Positions 29,881-38,897 of a DNA stretch of 64,000 nt are shown one piece after another (positions within the stretch are counted from its first letter, which is position 1; each line of letters starts with the position of its first letter). The stretch comes from a bacterium (lineage in GTDB: Bacteria > T1Sed10-126). The position numbers and the translations under genes were made by a program. The notes beneath the pieces were generated by a model that saw only the letters and a list, made by a program, of their open reading frames with translations, did not search any database and had not been told where the DNA came from. The stretch covers positions 1 through 64,000 of the forward strand of contig PWHN01000044.1 in NCBI GenBank assembly GCA_003554945.1. The letters are read 5' to 3'.

Positions 29881-31242
29881 TTGGGTAGTAGAATTATACA
29901 AAAAATAGGAGTGTATCGAACTATTAGTATAGTAGAAGCAGTAAAAGACGCGGGAATAATTGGTGCCGGCGGCGCCGGATTCCCGACTCACGTTAAATTA
30001 GAGGCCGAGGTTGAGACTGTAATCGCCAACGGGGCGGAGTGTGAACCCCTGCTGTCAACGGACGTCCATCTTATGACCGAGCGGGCCGACGATGTGGTGG
30101 CGGGACTGAAGATGGCCGGCGAGGCAACCAACGCCAGCCGGTTAATCATTGCCCTCAAGCGCAAATATAAAGAGGCGATCGCCGCCCTGGAGAAGGCAAT
30201 CGGTGACGATGATATTGAGCTTTACCTGATGGACAACTACTATCCGGCCGGCGACGAAGTCGAGATGGTCCACGCCGTCACGGGTAAAATAGTCCCTGAG
30301 GGAGGAATCCCGCTGGACGTCGGAATAGTTGTCAGTAACGTCAATACGCTGCTCAATGTTTATATGGCAGAGACCGAAGACCAGCCGGTAACCAGCCGCT
30401 GGATTACCGTGGCAGGCGAACTGCATGACCCCTACATTGCTGAGGTTCCAGTAGGAATAAAAGCCGGCGAGCTGTTAAATTTAGCCGGGCTGGCCACTGA
30501 GGATCCAACTCTGATCTCCGGTGGACCAATGACCGGCAACATAGTTGACTTTGAACACGGAATCACTAAAACATGCGGTGCCCTTATTGCCCTGCCGCCG
30601 GACAACACGACTGCGGTTCGCAAACGGCGAACACCGCAGGTAGAATACCGACGCGGCCAGTCAACCTGTGACCAGTGTTTTGAATGCACAATCGTCTGCC
30701 CGCGCAATCACGTCGGGCACGACCTTTATCCGCACAAACTTATGCGCAACCTGTTCATTGCACCAAAATACAGCAAGGCCGACCTGACATCGGTTTATCT
30801 CTGCTGTGAGTGCGGACTCTGTGACATGTATGCCTGTCCGCTGGACCTGTCGCCCCGCGACGTAATTGTGCAACTGCGCGGGGAACTGCAGGAGGCGGGG
30901 ATTGATAATCCACACAACCGGGCAGAGCCTCAAGAACACCCGGAGAAAGAATTTCGCAAGGTTAACGCCGACCGGCTGTTGACGCGAATTGGATTGAAAA
31001 AATATGATCTACACGACTTTCCCTTGCGACAAATAACAACTAACGAGGTAAGCATTGCGCTCGACCAGCACGTTGGCACTCCTTCCGAACCGATAGTGGA
31101 AGAAGGCCAGCGGGTGAATAAAGGTGACTTGATTGCGGACATTCCGCAGGGAGCGCTGGGCAGCAAGGTGCACGCCAGCATTGATGGGACTATAACTAAA
31201 ATTAACGACAGTCGGATAGAAATTACCGCGGAGGAAGACTGA
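29881..31242 (+). CDS. PduS-like RnfC-family Fe-S flavoprotein (BMC-associated cobalamin reductase family)
   Basis: AGIIGAGGAGFPTHVKL; two 4Fe-4S motifs (CDQCFECTIVCP; CCECGLCDMYACP); followed immediately by a PduT-like BMC gene. Confidence 0.85.
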   Translation: MGSRIIQKIGVYRTISIVEAVKDAGIIGAGGAGFPTHVKLEAEVETVIANGAECEPLLSTDVHLMTERADDVVAGLKMAGEATNASRLIIALKRKYKEAIAALEKAIGDDDIELYLMDNYYPAGDEVEMVHAVTGKIVPEGGIPLDVGIVVSNVNTLLNVYMAETEDQPVTSRWITVAGELHDPYIAEVPVGIKAGELLNLAGLATEDPTLISGGPMTGNIVDFEHGITKTCGALIALPPDNTTAVRKRRTPQVEYRRGQSTCDQCFECTIVCPRNHVGHDLYPHKLMRNLFIAPKYSKADLTSVYLCCECGLCDMYACPLDLSPRDVIVQLRGELQEAGIDNPHNRAEPQEHPEKEFRKVNADRLLTRIGLKKYDLHDFPLRQITTNEVSIALDQHVGTPSEPIVEEGQRVNKGDLIADIPQGALGSKVHASIDGTITKINDSRIEITAEED

Positions 31243-31244
31243 CA

Positions 31245-31793
31245 ATGGAAAATGCAATTGGACTGGTAGAAACGAGCAGCATGGCACGGGGCCACGAAGT
31301 TACGGACGCAATGGTCAAAAGAGCCGACACCACCCTGGTGGAGGCACATACGGTCTGTCCGGGAAAATTTATCGCCCTGGTCACCGGAACCGTCGCCGAC
31401 GTTGAAAAGTCTGTCGACCGGGGGATTGAAGTGGCCGGGCATACGCTCGTTCATGACCTGGTTATCCCTAACATTCATCCCCAGCTTATTCCAGCTATTC
31501 GCGACACCTCGGACGCACATGAACTCGATGCACTGGGTATTGTAGAATTTTTCTCTGTATCGGCAACCATCATTGCCGCCGATGCCGCCGCCAAAAAATC
31601 TGAAGTTCAGCTCATTAACGTCCGGTTGGCCAACGCCATGGGGGGCAAGGGCTACTTTACCCTGACGGGCAGCATCGAAGCTGTCAACTCCGCTGTCGAC
31701 GAGGCTTGCAATACGGTTAAAGGAGACGGTATACTGATTGAACGGGTGGTCATCCCACGCCCGGACAAGTCCTTAGAACCAAGCGTCCTTTAA
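31245..31793 (+). CDS. Tandem BMC-domain shell protein (BMC-T, PduT-like)
   Basis: AIGLVETSSMARGHEVTDAMVKRADTTLVEAHTVCPGKF...LGIVEFFSVSATIIAADAAAKKSEVQLINVRLANAMGGKGYFTLTG...VIPRP. Confidence 0.93.
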   Translation: MENAIGLVETSSMARGHEVTDAMVKRADTTLVEAHTVCPGKFIALVTGTVADVEKSVDRGIEVAGHTLVHDLVIPNIHPQLIPAIRDTSDAHELDALGIVEFFSVSATIIAADAAAKKSEVQLINVRLANAMGGKGYFTLTGSIEAVNSAVDEACNTVKGDGILIERVVIPRPDKSLEPSVL

Positions 31794-31899
31794 TTTACCC
31801 CACCTCTTCCCCCTCAACGCTCACTGTCGTTCGCTGCTCCCCCACGCCACCTCGTGTGGCTAAACCCTTGAGGGACTACCGTCCCTCAAACTCCTTGGA

Positions 31900-32027
31900 A
31901 GTGTGAAAGTGGGAAAGTTGAAAAGTGGGAAAGTGTGAAAGTATGAAAGTATGAAAGTATGAAAGTTGATAGGTTTAACGAAGTTTAACTTTCTAACTTT
32001 ATAACTTTTTAACTATCTAACTAACAA
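31900..32027. repeat. Octanucleotide repeat tracts downstream of tRNA-Arg(CCG)
   Basis: GTGTGAAA/GTATGAAA units then AACTTTNT units; shares flank with 63087..63250. Confidence 0.9.
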
Positions 32028-32100
32028 TACGCCCGGGAGGATTTGAACCCCCGACTTTCGCCTCCGGAGGGCGACGCTCTGTCCACTGAGCTACGGGCGC
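32028..32100 (-). tRNA. tRNA-Arg (anticodon CCG)
   Basis: Reverse complement folds to cloverleaf: GCGCCCG/CGGGCGT acceptor, TCGCC-CTCCGGA-GGCGA anticodon arm, GGGGGTTCAAATCCTCC T arm; no encoded CCA. Confidence 0.95.
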
Positions 32101-32212
32101 TTTTTTATCGTTTTAATTCCAATGAATACACAACGTCGTTTAAAAGTAGGATATAATTATACTATGAAACTGCTGGGATTTGCATCTCTTTAGTACCTTT
32201 CAGGGTGGTATA

Positions 32213-32854
32213 ATGGCAAAGGTGATTGGCATTGATGAGGCGGGACGGGGACCGGCTGTGGGGCCGCTTGTCGTAGGTATCGTTGAATGGGATGAACCTT
32301 CCCTGCCGGAAGATTTAGAGCTCACGGACAGCAAGAAAATGACTCCCGACCAACGCTCAAAAACAGCCGAGTTTATAAAACAGAACTGTTTTTATCAGAC
32401 GCTCCACATCCCGGCACATGTCATAAGCGCCTCCGAACTGCCACTGCAGCACCTTGAGGCCCGGGTAATTACAGCCGCTCTTAAAAACTTCAACGCCGGG
32501 GTTCCAGTCTACGCCGATGCCCTGGGCAGTGGGCGAGAAGCCGAAAACTGGATCAGGTGGGCGCTTCCTGAACGAAAATTTAACTTCTCCAGCGGAGCCG
32601 ATGAAAAATATCCGGCAGTTTCCGCGGCCAGTGTGATGGCCAAGCAGGAGCGTGACACTGCTTTACAAAATATAAGCGCTCACTGGGGTGAAGTAGGCTC
32701 TGGATATCCAGGTGATTCAAAAACTATCGACTGGCTGGAAAGTTATTTTACTGAAAACAGGTCTTGGCCGCCGGTGGTGAGAGAGAGTTGGGCAACAGTA
32801 GACAGAGTACAAAAAAACATCCCCTCCCATCCGGTAGGACATCCGGATTTATGA
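32213..32854 (+). CDS. rnhB: Ribonuclease HII (archaeal-like)
   Basis: MAKVIGIDEAGRGPAVGPLVVG; ADEKYPAVSAASVMAKQERD; GSGYPGDSKTIDWLE; RESWATVDRV; start ATG 32213. Confidence 0.9.
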   Translation: MAKVIGIDEAGRGPAVGPLVVGIVEWDEPSLPEDLELTDSKKMTPDQRSKTAEFIKQNCFYQTLHIPAHVISASELPLQHLEARVITAALKNFNAGVPVYADALGSGREAENWIRWALPERKFNFSSGADEKYPAVSAASVMAKQERDTALQNISAHWGEVGSGYPGDSKTIDWLESYFTENRSWPPVVRESWATVDRVQKNIPSHPVGHPDL

Positions 32855-33022
32855 GTCCAGCCGGCCAGACTTTCGTCTGAGCCGGCCTGATTGGAATGGA
32901 AGGGGAATCGTATATACTTTTCTTGTTGTGCTTATATTATCGGGTACTCCCTTGTAAAAATCAAGCTTTAATCTACAATAATTGTTCAAAATGTAGTTTA
33001 TAGCCAAGTTGGAGGTAATCAA

Positions 33023-34396
33023 ATGAAAAATAAATCTAATACAGAGAGTCCAGTTAAGGGGGAAGTAGTACCCCAGGCAGAAAAAATAAGAGCGCTCATT
33101 GACCGGGAAAAGTGGGACGAATTAACGGATGTCCTGGACGAATGGCCGGTTCCGGACATAGCCGACCTATTGTTAAAATCTACCAAGTCTGAACGTGTTT
33201 TTATCTTTCGGGCGCTTGAGCGGGAAAAAGCGGCCGAGGTCTTTGCTTTTTTAGATCCCTACCCCCAGAATACGCTGTTAAAAGAGCTTACCGACAACGA
33301 AACCCGTAAAATTTTAAAAACCATCCCTCCAGACGACAGGACTCAATTCCTGGAAGAGTTGCCGGCACGCCTGACCCGCAAATTACTTAATTTGCTGGAG
33401 GGGGAACATCTGGAAGAAGCCCGAGAGCTGCTGGGATATCCTGAAGAGAGTGTCGGACGACTGATGACCCCGGATTACGTGCGAATAAAGCCGGACTGGA
33501 CCTGTCAGGAAGCACTGGAGCACATTCGAAAAATTGGCAAAGACAAAGAGACAATTAAATCAATTTATGTCGTTGACGAAGAAAACATTTTAATTGACGC
33601 CATTTCACTGCGGCAGATAATTCTTACTGACCCCGAGACACAGATTGAAGAAATTATGGATTATTCATACGTCTCGGCGAAAGCCAATGCGGACCGTGAA
33701 GAGGCGGTCAAGATAATGCAGCGATACGATCTCTTCTCGATTCCAGTTGAAGATTCCAACGGACGGCTGCTCGGTATTGTGACAATGGACGACGCCCTCG
33801 ATGTTGCTGAGGAAGAAGCAACTGAGGACTTTCAGAAGACAAGCGCCGTTCTGCCGCTGGGAAAGACATACAGCGAAGCGGGCGTTGGCCTGCTTTTCCG
33901 CAGCCGGTTCTGGTGGCTGTTAATACTGGTCTTTGTCAACCTGATTTCTTCCGGCATAATCGCCGGTTTTGAAGAAACACTGGAGGCGGCTATTGGACTC
34001 GCTTTCTTCATCCCCTTGCTGATTGACAGCGGCGGTAACGCCGGGGCCCAGTCGGCGATGATGATGGTCCGGGCCATATCAATCGGCGATGTTCAAATGG
34101 ACGAGTGGTTTAAGGCTTTCCTGAGGGAGATTGCTATCGGTCTATTTTTAGGCCTTTCTCTCGGATTCGCCAGTTTTTTCCTCGGTGTTTTCAGGGCGGA
34201 AGTAATGATTGGCGTCGTCGTTGGCCTGGCAATGCTTGTAATAATATTCGCGGCCAACCTGATCGGGGTTCTGCTTCCTTTCCTGCTTACCACTTTGAAC
34301 CTCGACCCAGCTGTGGCCAGCGGACCATTGATTACTTCAATCGTTGATGCCTGCGGCCTGTTAATTTATTTTTCTATCGCTATGGCGCTGCTTTAA
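33023..34396 (+). CDS. mgtE: Magnesium transporter MgtE
   Basis: MgtE N-domain, CBS region, membrane domain with LIDSGGNAGAQSAMMMVRAI. Confidence 0.95.
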   Translation: MKNKSNTESPVKGEVVPQAEKIRALIDREKWDELTDVLDEWPVPDIADLLLKSTKSERVFIFRALEREKAAEVFAFLDPYPQNTLLKELTDNETRKILKTIPPDDRTQFLEELPARLTRKLLNLLEGEHLEEARELLGYPEESVGRLMTPDYVRIKPDWTCQEALEHIRKIGKDKETIKSIYVVDEENILIDAISLRQIILTDPETQIEEIMDYSYVSAKANADREEAVKIMQRYDLFSIPVEDSNGRLLGIVTMDDALDVAEEEATEDFQKTSAVLPLGKTYSEAGVGLLFRSRFWWLLILVFVNLISSGIIAGFEETLEAAIGLAFFIPLLIDSGGNAGAQSAMMMVRAISIGDVQMDEWFKAFLREIAIGLFLGLSLGFASFFLGVFRAEVMIGVVVGLAMLVIIFAANLIGVLLPFLLTTLNLDPAVASGPLITSIVDACGLLIYFSIAMALL

Positions 34397-34403
34397 GTAT
34401 CTT

Positions 34404-35960
34404 TCAGTTGCCGTAGCCCTGCACGAGGTCCTGTTTCAGTTCCCAGATTTTGCTGCTGATCGAGACGTGATAATAGTGGGGGTTAAGGACTCGCTTAACC
34501 CCGGGGGCCAGCCTTTGCAGATCGTTTTGACACCGCTCTCTGAATTTTTCCATTGTCTCCCCTTCCCGTAACAGCTTACCTTCGCAAAGATAGGTGGCCA
34601 GCAGAGGCTCAACCTCACCGATATCTTCTGGACTTAATTCCCTCCAGCTCTGTTCACGATAGGGGTGCTGCAAAAATAATGAACGCTGTTCATGAACTTC
34701 TTCCTCGGGGGCGGTTAGCAAATCAGCGGTCGCACGACCACGATAGTCATAGAGCCGATATAAATTCTTACGCCCAGGGATCGGAACTTTTTCAGGGGTT
34801 TCAGATAGTTTTAAAACCGGCTTCCAGTCCCTGCCCTTCTTGATTGCAACCAATTTATATACGCCGCCCAGCGACGAGTCCCCGGCTGAGGTTATCAACC
34901 GGGTGCCGACGCCATAAACCAGGCGCTCAATCAACGCCTCGAGCTCAAGACCGTAATCTGGAGCCTCGCTACGTATCTGTTCCAGAATTTGACGCAAAAC
35001 AAGCTCGTCCAGCTGGTTAGAAAGAACAATACTAACCTCCGGAAAACCGGCCTCGTTGAGTAATTTGGCTGAGCGCACGGCCAGATGGGCCAGATCACCG
35101 GAATCCAGACGAATACCCACCGGTTCGTGCCCTTCAGCCCGCAACTCCTTAAAAACTTCAATCGCGTTAGGAACTCCGCTGTGAAGTGTATCCACGGTAT
35201 CCACCAGCAAAATGCAATCGTCAGGGTAGGCTCGCGCGAAGGCCTGAAAAGCTTCCAGTTCTGATTTGCCCAGGGCAAGGTAGGCCTGAACAAAGCTGTG
35301 AGCATGTGTGCCTTTGGGAGGATAACCGAGCATACGTGATGCGGCTGTATTTGAGCTGAAATCAGCGCCGCCTATCATGGCGGCCCGTGCACCACTATTG
35401 CCCCCCTTCTCGTGGGCCCGCCGCATTCCAAATTCAAGCAACAGCTTCCCCTCCCCCGCGGCGGCTATACGGGCGGCCCGGGTCGCAATTAAAATCTGGT
35501 AGTTAATATGATTGAGCAGTGGAGTTTCGACCAGTTGAGCAAGAGCCAGCGGCCCCTCAACAACCGTAACTGGCTCATTCGGATGAACTATTCGCCCCTC
35601 CGGGACTGCTCTGACCGTTAATTCGGAGAAAGGATCACGGTTACTAAGCCAATCAAGAAACTCAGTCCCAAACAGCCGGGATCCTGACGAACCAGACAAG
35701 TCTCTTAAATAATTGATATCATCGGTGGTTGGTTCAGCGCCCTTTAGCCAGTCAAGGAAGGTATTTAAACCAGCGTTTACACAATAGCCGGCTCGGTGGT
35801 CGCCATAATTGGGATTTTCACGGAAAAAATGTTCAAAGCGGGCCGGTTTTTCATGCAATCCCTGGTTAAAATAGGCCTGGGCCATTGTGAATTGATAAAA
35901 GTCAGTATAAAGAAAACCGTAGGAGGGATTTTTTGAGTTAATATTGTTGCCCCCTGACAA
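34404..35960 (-). CDS. pncB: Nicotinate phosphoribosyltransferase
   Basis: YTDFYQFTMAQAYF; LLEFGMRRAHEKGG; TMAHSF-like THAHSFVQAY; VGIRLDSGDLA. Confidence 0.93.
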   Translation of the reverse strand: MSGGNNINSKNPSYGFLYTDFYQFTMAQAYFNQGLHEKPARFEHFFRENPNYGDHRAGYCVNAGLNTFLDWLKGAEPTTDDINYLRDLSGSSGSRLFGTEFLDWLSNRDPFSELTVRAVPEGRIVHPNEPVTVVEGPLALAQLVETPLLNHINYQILIATRAARIAAAGEGKLLLEFGMRRAHEKGGNSGARAAMIGGADFSSNTAASRMLGYPPKGTHAHSFVQAYLALGKSELEAFQAFARAYPDDCILLVDTVDTLHSGVPNAIEVFKELRAEGHEPVGIRLDSGDLAHLAVRSAKLLNEAGFPEVSIVLSNQLDELVLRQILEQIRSEAPDYGLELEALIERLVYGVGTRLITSAGDSSLGGVYKLVAIKKGRDWKPVLKLSETPEKVPIPGRKNLYRLYDYRGRATADLLTAPEEEVHEQRSLFLQHPYREQSWRELSPEDIGEVEPLLATYLCEGKLLREGETMEKFRERCQNDLQRLAPGVKRVLNPHYYHVSISSKIWELKQDLVQGYGN

Positions 35961-35987
35961 TCAAACGCAACCGGGAGAGAAGCTAAT

Positions 35988-37247
35988 TTAACGGCTTAAA
36001 AAATCAAGCCAGCGTTGAACTGTTTCGTTGTCCGGCTCCAGTTCCAGTACCGTCTGAAATTCTTCGCGAGCTTCTTCCCATTCACCGAGCTGATAATAAA
36101 TTGCACCAAGATATTGCCGGGCTACCACGTCGGTCGGTTCGACGTCAAGAGCCCGGCGGTAATAAACCGCGGCTCGCGAGTAATTCTCGCGCCGGTAATG
36201 CAGCCCTCCTAAATTTGAGAGCGCAATTAAACTATCTGGTTTGTGCTCCAGCACCTCTTCAAAGATTTCAATTGCTTTCTCAAGGTTGTTCAATTCAAAC
36301 TCAGCAGCACCGCGATTTTTAAGCTCGTGCAGGTCTACTTCAGGTTCCCCTACAGGAGCAGGATCGCGCCGAGAAAAGCGGTCGGCGGGCAACATCTTTT
36401 TACGAGTCGGAAGCGGTGGCTCCAGTCCTAATGTGTAGCTAATTCGCAGAGCCAAATCAGGACTGCCCTCTAACAGCCCCACTGCAATTGAGGGCTGCAG
36501 GCGAGAATTTTTATTTAAAGTAAAGGTAGAACCAAAAACCAGCTCAAGATGGTCGTTAAAAGACCCGCTTTCCAGCTCGGCTCCGGCCTGACGGCCGACA
36601 ACTTCCAGCGAATAAGCTGAAAAAGATGAATTGGCCCAGCTTAAACCAAGTCCGTAATTAAGATGTCCTTCCCGATCTGCTATTACCTCGCCTTCAGCAT
36701 TCTCATAATCTCCGCCGGCAAATGTATAACCAACTTCCGAGTGAAAGTAACCGTCGCCAACCGCAATAACAAATGGAAAGTTAACGCGCAATTGTGGGCG
36801 GTCGGCCCCGTCAGGATGAAGAGCCGGGTCACCGGCGAAACGGAGGCGAAAAGAAGTGCCAAAATAACGGTGCCAGCGCATACGTGCCATTAAATCAATA
36901 GTGTCGAAATTCGATTCGTCCGGGTGGGGAGACCCGGAGTTCATAGTATAGCCGGTCCCAATACCAAGTTCAAAATCGTCCAGCAGCCCGAACCGGTATT
37001 CTACTGGGCTCAACCGGTAAGCGTCGTATTCGAGTTCCTCTTCACCAAGGAGATCCGTGCCGAGCTCACGATTAAATTCTAACCCCGCCCCCACTCTTAA
37101 CTGATGGCGACTGCGAGGCACAAATTCAAGCGATTCTATCCGGGTCGGCATGCCAGGTGAAGCTGATAGTTCAGCGGCACCAACTATGCCCAATAAAGGG
37201 ATTAAACATATCAGAACCGTCAGTTTAAAAAATTGCTTAATTGACAA
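35988..37247 (-). CDS. Outer-membrane beta-barrel-like protein with C-terminal TPR repeats
   Basis: Signal peptide-like FFKLTVLICLIPLLGIVGAAELSA after TTG with GGAGGTG RBS; alternating aromatic strands; C-terminal YYRRALDVEPTDVVARQYLGAIYYQLGEWEEAREEFQ TPRs. Confidence 0.7.
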   Translation of the reverse strand: MSIKQFFKLTVLICLIPLLGIVGAAELSASPGMPTRIESLEFVPRSRHQLRVGAGLEFNRELGTDLLGEEELEYDAYRLSPVEYRFGLLDDFELGIGTGYTMNSGSPHPDESNFDTIDLMARMRWHRYFGTSFRLRFAGDPALHPDGADRPQLRVNFPFVIAVGDGYFHSEVGYTFAGGDYENAEGEVIADREGHLNYGLGLSWANSSFSAYSLEVVGRQAGAELESGSFNDHLELVFGSTFTLNKNSRLQPSIAVGLLEGSPDLALRISYTLGLEPPLPTRKKMLPADRFSRRDPAPVGEPEVDLHELKNRGAAEFELNNLEKAIEIFEEVLEHKPDSLIALSNLGGLHYRRENYSRAAVYYRRALDVEPTDVVARQYLGAIYYQLGEWEEAREEFQTVLELEPDNETVQRWLDFLSR

Positions 37248-37323
37248 TGCTACACCTCCACCGGTAAGGAACTGTCCTCTTTCCCAGGAAACAAACAGCC
37301 CCGCTGTAAAGTTAGTCGGTCTC

Positions 37324-37953
37324 TTATTGTTTTTCGGCGTAGAACGATAAATCCTGAAGGTGCTTTTGTAAATCAGCCGGGGTATCCAGATCCGCCAGCA
37401 CGAGAGGAGAGTCAACTTCTACGTGAAAAATTTTATCCTGATACTTATCGTAGAGGGAGTTAACACCGCTGGTCAGGGGCAGTGCTTCAACCTCGCTTAA
37501 AAACCAGGGGGGATAAAAGGGGGGATGACCGCGCCGGTGATTGTAGGAAGGAATTACAATTTTGTCATCGAGATTCTGGAGCAAATTTTTTAATAGACCA
37601 TCGGATAGCGGAGGCTGGTCAATCGGCCATGTAGAAACCGTTCTGGTAGTGTCAACTTTTTGGAGTGCCAACTTTAGCGAAGAGGTCTGCCCGCGATCAG
37701 GAGCAGGATTTCTAACAAAGTGGAGGTCGGGCGACGGAGAGAGGTCTAACGCCCTGCGAATTCGGCCCTCGTGATAGCCAAATACAACTACAACTTTTTG
37801 CGCTCCCAGGCGAATGGCCTGGTCCACCTTCAATCTTAAAAGATACTCCCCATGAAACTTGAGTAAAGGCTTGGGCACTCCCATACGGGATGAGCGTCCC
37901 GCCGCCAGAATCAGACAATTCCAGTCGACTTTCGAAACATCGGGACCGGCCAA
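37324..37953 (-). CDS. MobA/MocA-like nucleotidyltransferase
   Basis: CLILAAGRSSRMGVPKPLLKFHGEYLL; VSTWPIDQPPLSDGLL. Confidence 0.85.
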   Translation of the reverse strand: MAGPDVSKVDWNCLILAAGRSSRMGVPKPLLKFHGEYLLRLKVDQAIRLGAQKVVVVFGYHEGRIRRALDLSPSPDLHFVRNPAPDRGQTSSLKLALQKVDTTRTVSTWPIDQPPLSDGLLKNLLQNLDDKIVIPSYNHRRGHPPFYPPWFLSEVEALPLTSGVNSLYDKYQDKIFHVEVDSPLVLADLDTPADLQKHLQDLSFYAEKQ

Positions 37954-38203
37954 GATTACCTACTCTCCTGACAAGATTTCAAACTCATTTATCAAAATTA
38001 GCTTCTGACCTTTGCAGTAGTTCTGGAACTGCTGATAACGAGTAAGTCAATAAAAAAATATGCACCGATATACACTTGAATTTGTTTATTGAATCACATA
38101 ATGAAGATAAAATCAATAACTAAACAAAACAGGCCGAGAGTAACAAATCATTGCGGGCAGCAATCCCGGCAAACAATCGGTCACTGACAGGAGGCAAATA
38201 ATA

Positions 38204-38896
38204 ATGGAGTTCATGGCCCTACAAACAGAGGATTTTGATTTTCTCGCTTTTTTATTGCTCATGGGACCGCTTGAAGAGGGATTAGCTGATGAGCTGAAAC
38301 AGCGTGTAGATAAGATAGCGGAGGCCAGTCCGGAGAAAAATGCTCTGGCGCTGGACGTTCGTGGTATCAGCGAGGTAACGACAAATGCTGTGAAAGAATT
38401 CAAGCTAATTCGTGACATAGTAAATGAGAAAGGCTGGGACTTTTATCTCTGCAACATCCCTCGGCTTTTGCAGCCAAAAATATTAAGAAACGAAAAAAAC
38501 CGCGATGAATTAAACGTCTTCGCAAGCCGCGAAAATTTATTTTCACACCTGGAAGAGATAGAATCCAGCAAAATAAGCGTGACACCGGATCCATTACCGG
38601 TAATCGTTCGGACACCTGAAGGTGTAAGACTATTACAGGGGCAGGCTGTCGACCTTTCCGGTGATTACCTATATGTGCAGACAACAGACAAAAACGCCCT
38701 GGCTTTCAAGATGAAAAGAAAACAGCCGGCTGAAATTTCTTTCGAGACGAACAAATTTCAGATTCCACCCAGAGAGGCTCTCATACTGGATTCTAAAACA
38801 AAAGAAGAGGGGAAAGGTTTTCTGCTGACAGTTGAACTAACTGAGCTGCTGGAGCAGGATCTTGAACTGCTTAATAATTATTTCAGTCCTCGCTAA
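38204..38896 (+). CDS. STAS-like protein with possible PilZ-like C-terminus
   Basis: ALALDVRGISEVTTNAVKEFKLIRDIVNEKGWDFYLCNIP resembles STAS; RBS before ATG. Confidence 0.45.
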   Translation: MEFMALQTEDFDFLAFLLLMGPLEEGLADELKQRVDKIAEASPEKNALALDVRGISEVTTNAVKEFKLIRDIVNEKGWDFYLCNIPRLLQPKILRNEKNRDELNVFASRENLFSHLEEIESSKISVTPDPLPVIVRTPEGVRLLQGQAVDLSGDYLYVQTTDKNALAFKMKRKQPAEISFETNKFQIPPREALILDSKTKEEGKGFLLTVELTELLEQDLELLNNYFSPR

Positions 38897-38897
38897 C

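Noticed and set aside
30930-31520. 196-aa ORF on the - strand
   Set aside because: Antisense to the PduS/PduT-like genes; shadow ORF.
32855-33022. Mg2+ (M-box) riboswitch before mgtE
   Set aside because: The 168-nt leader shows only a GCCGGC hairpin at 32860-32886 and no recognisable M-box core.
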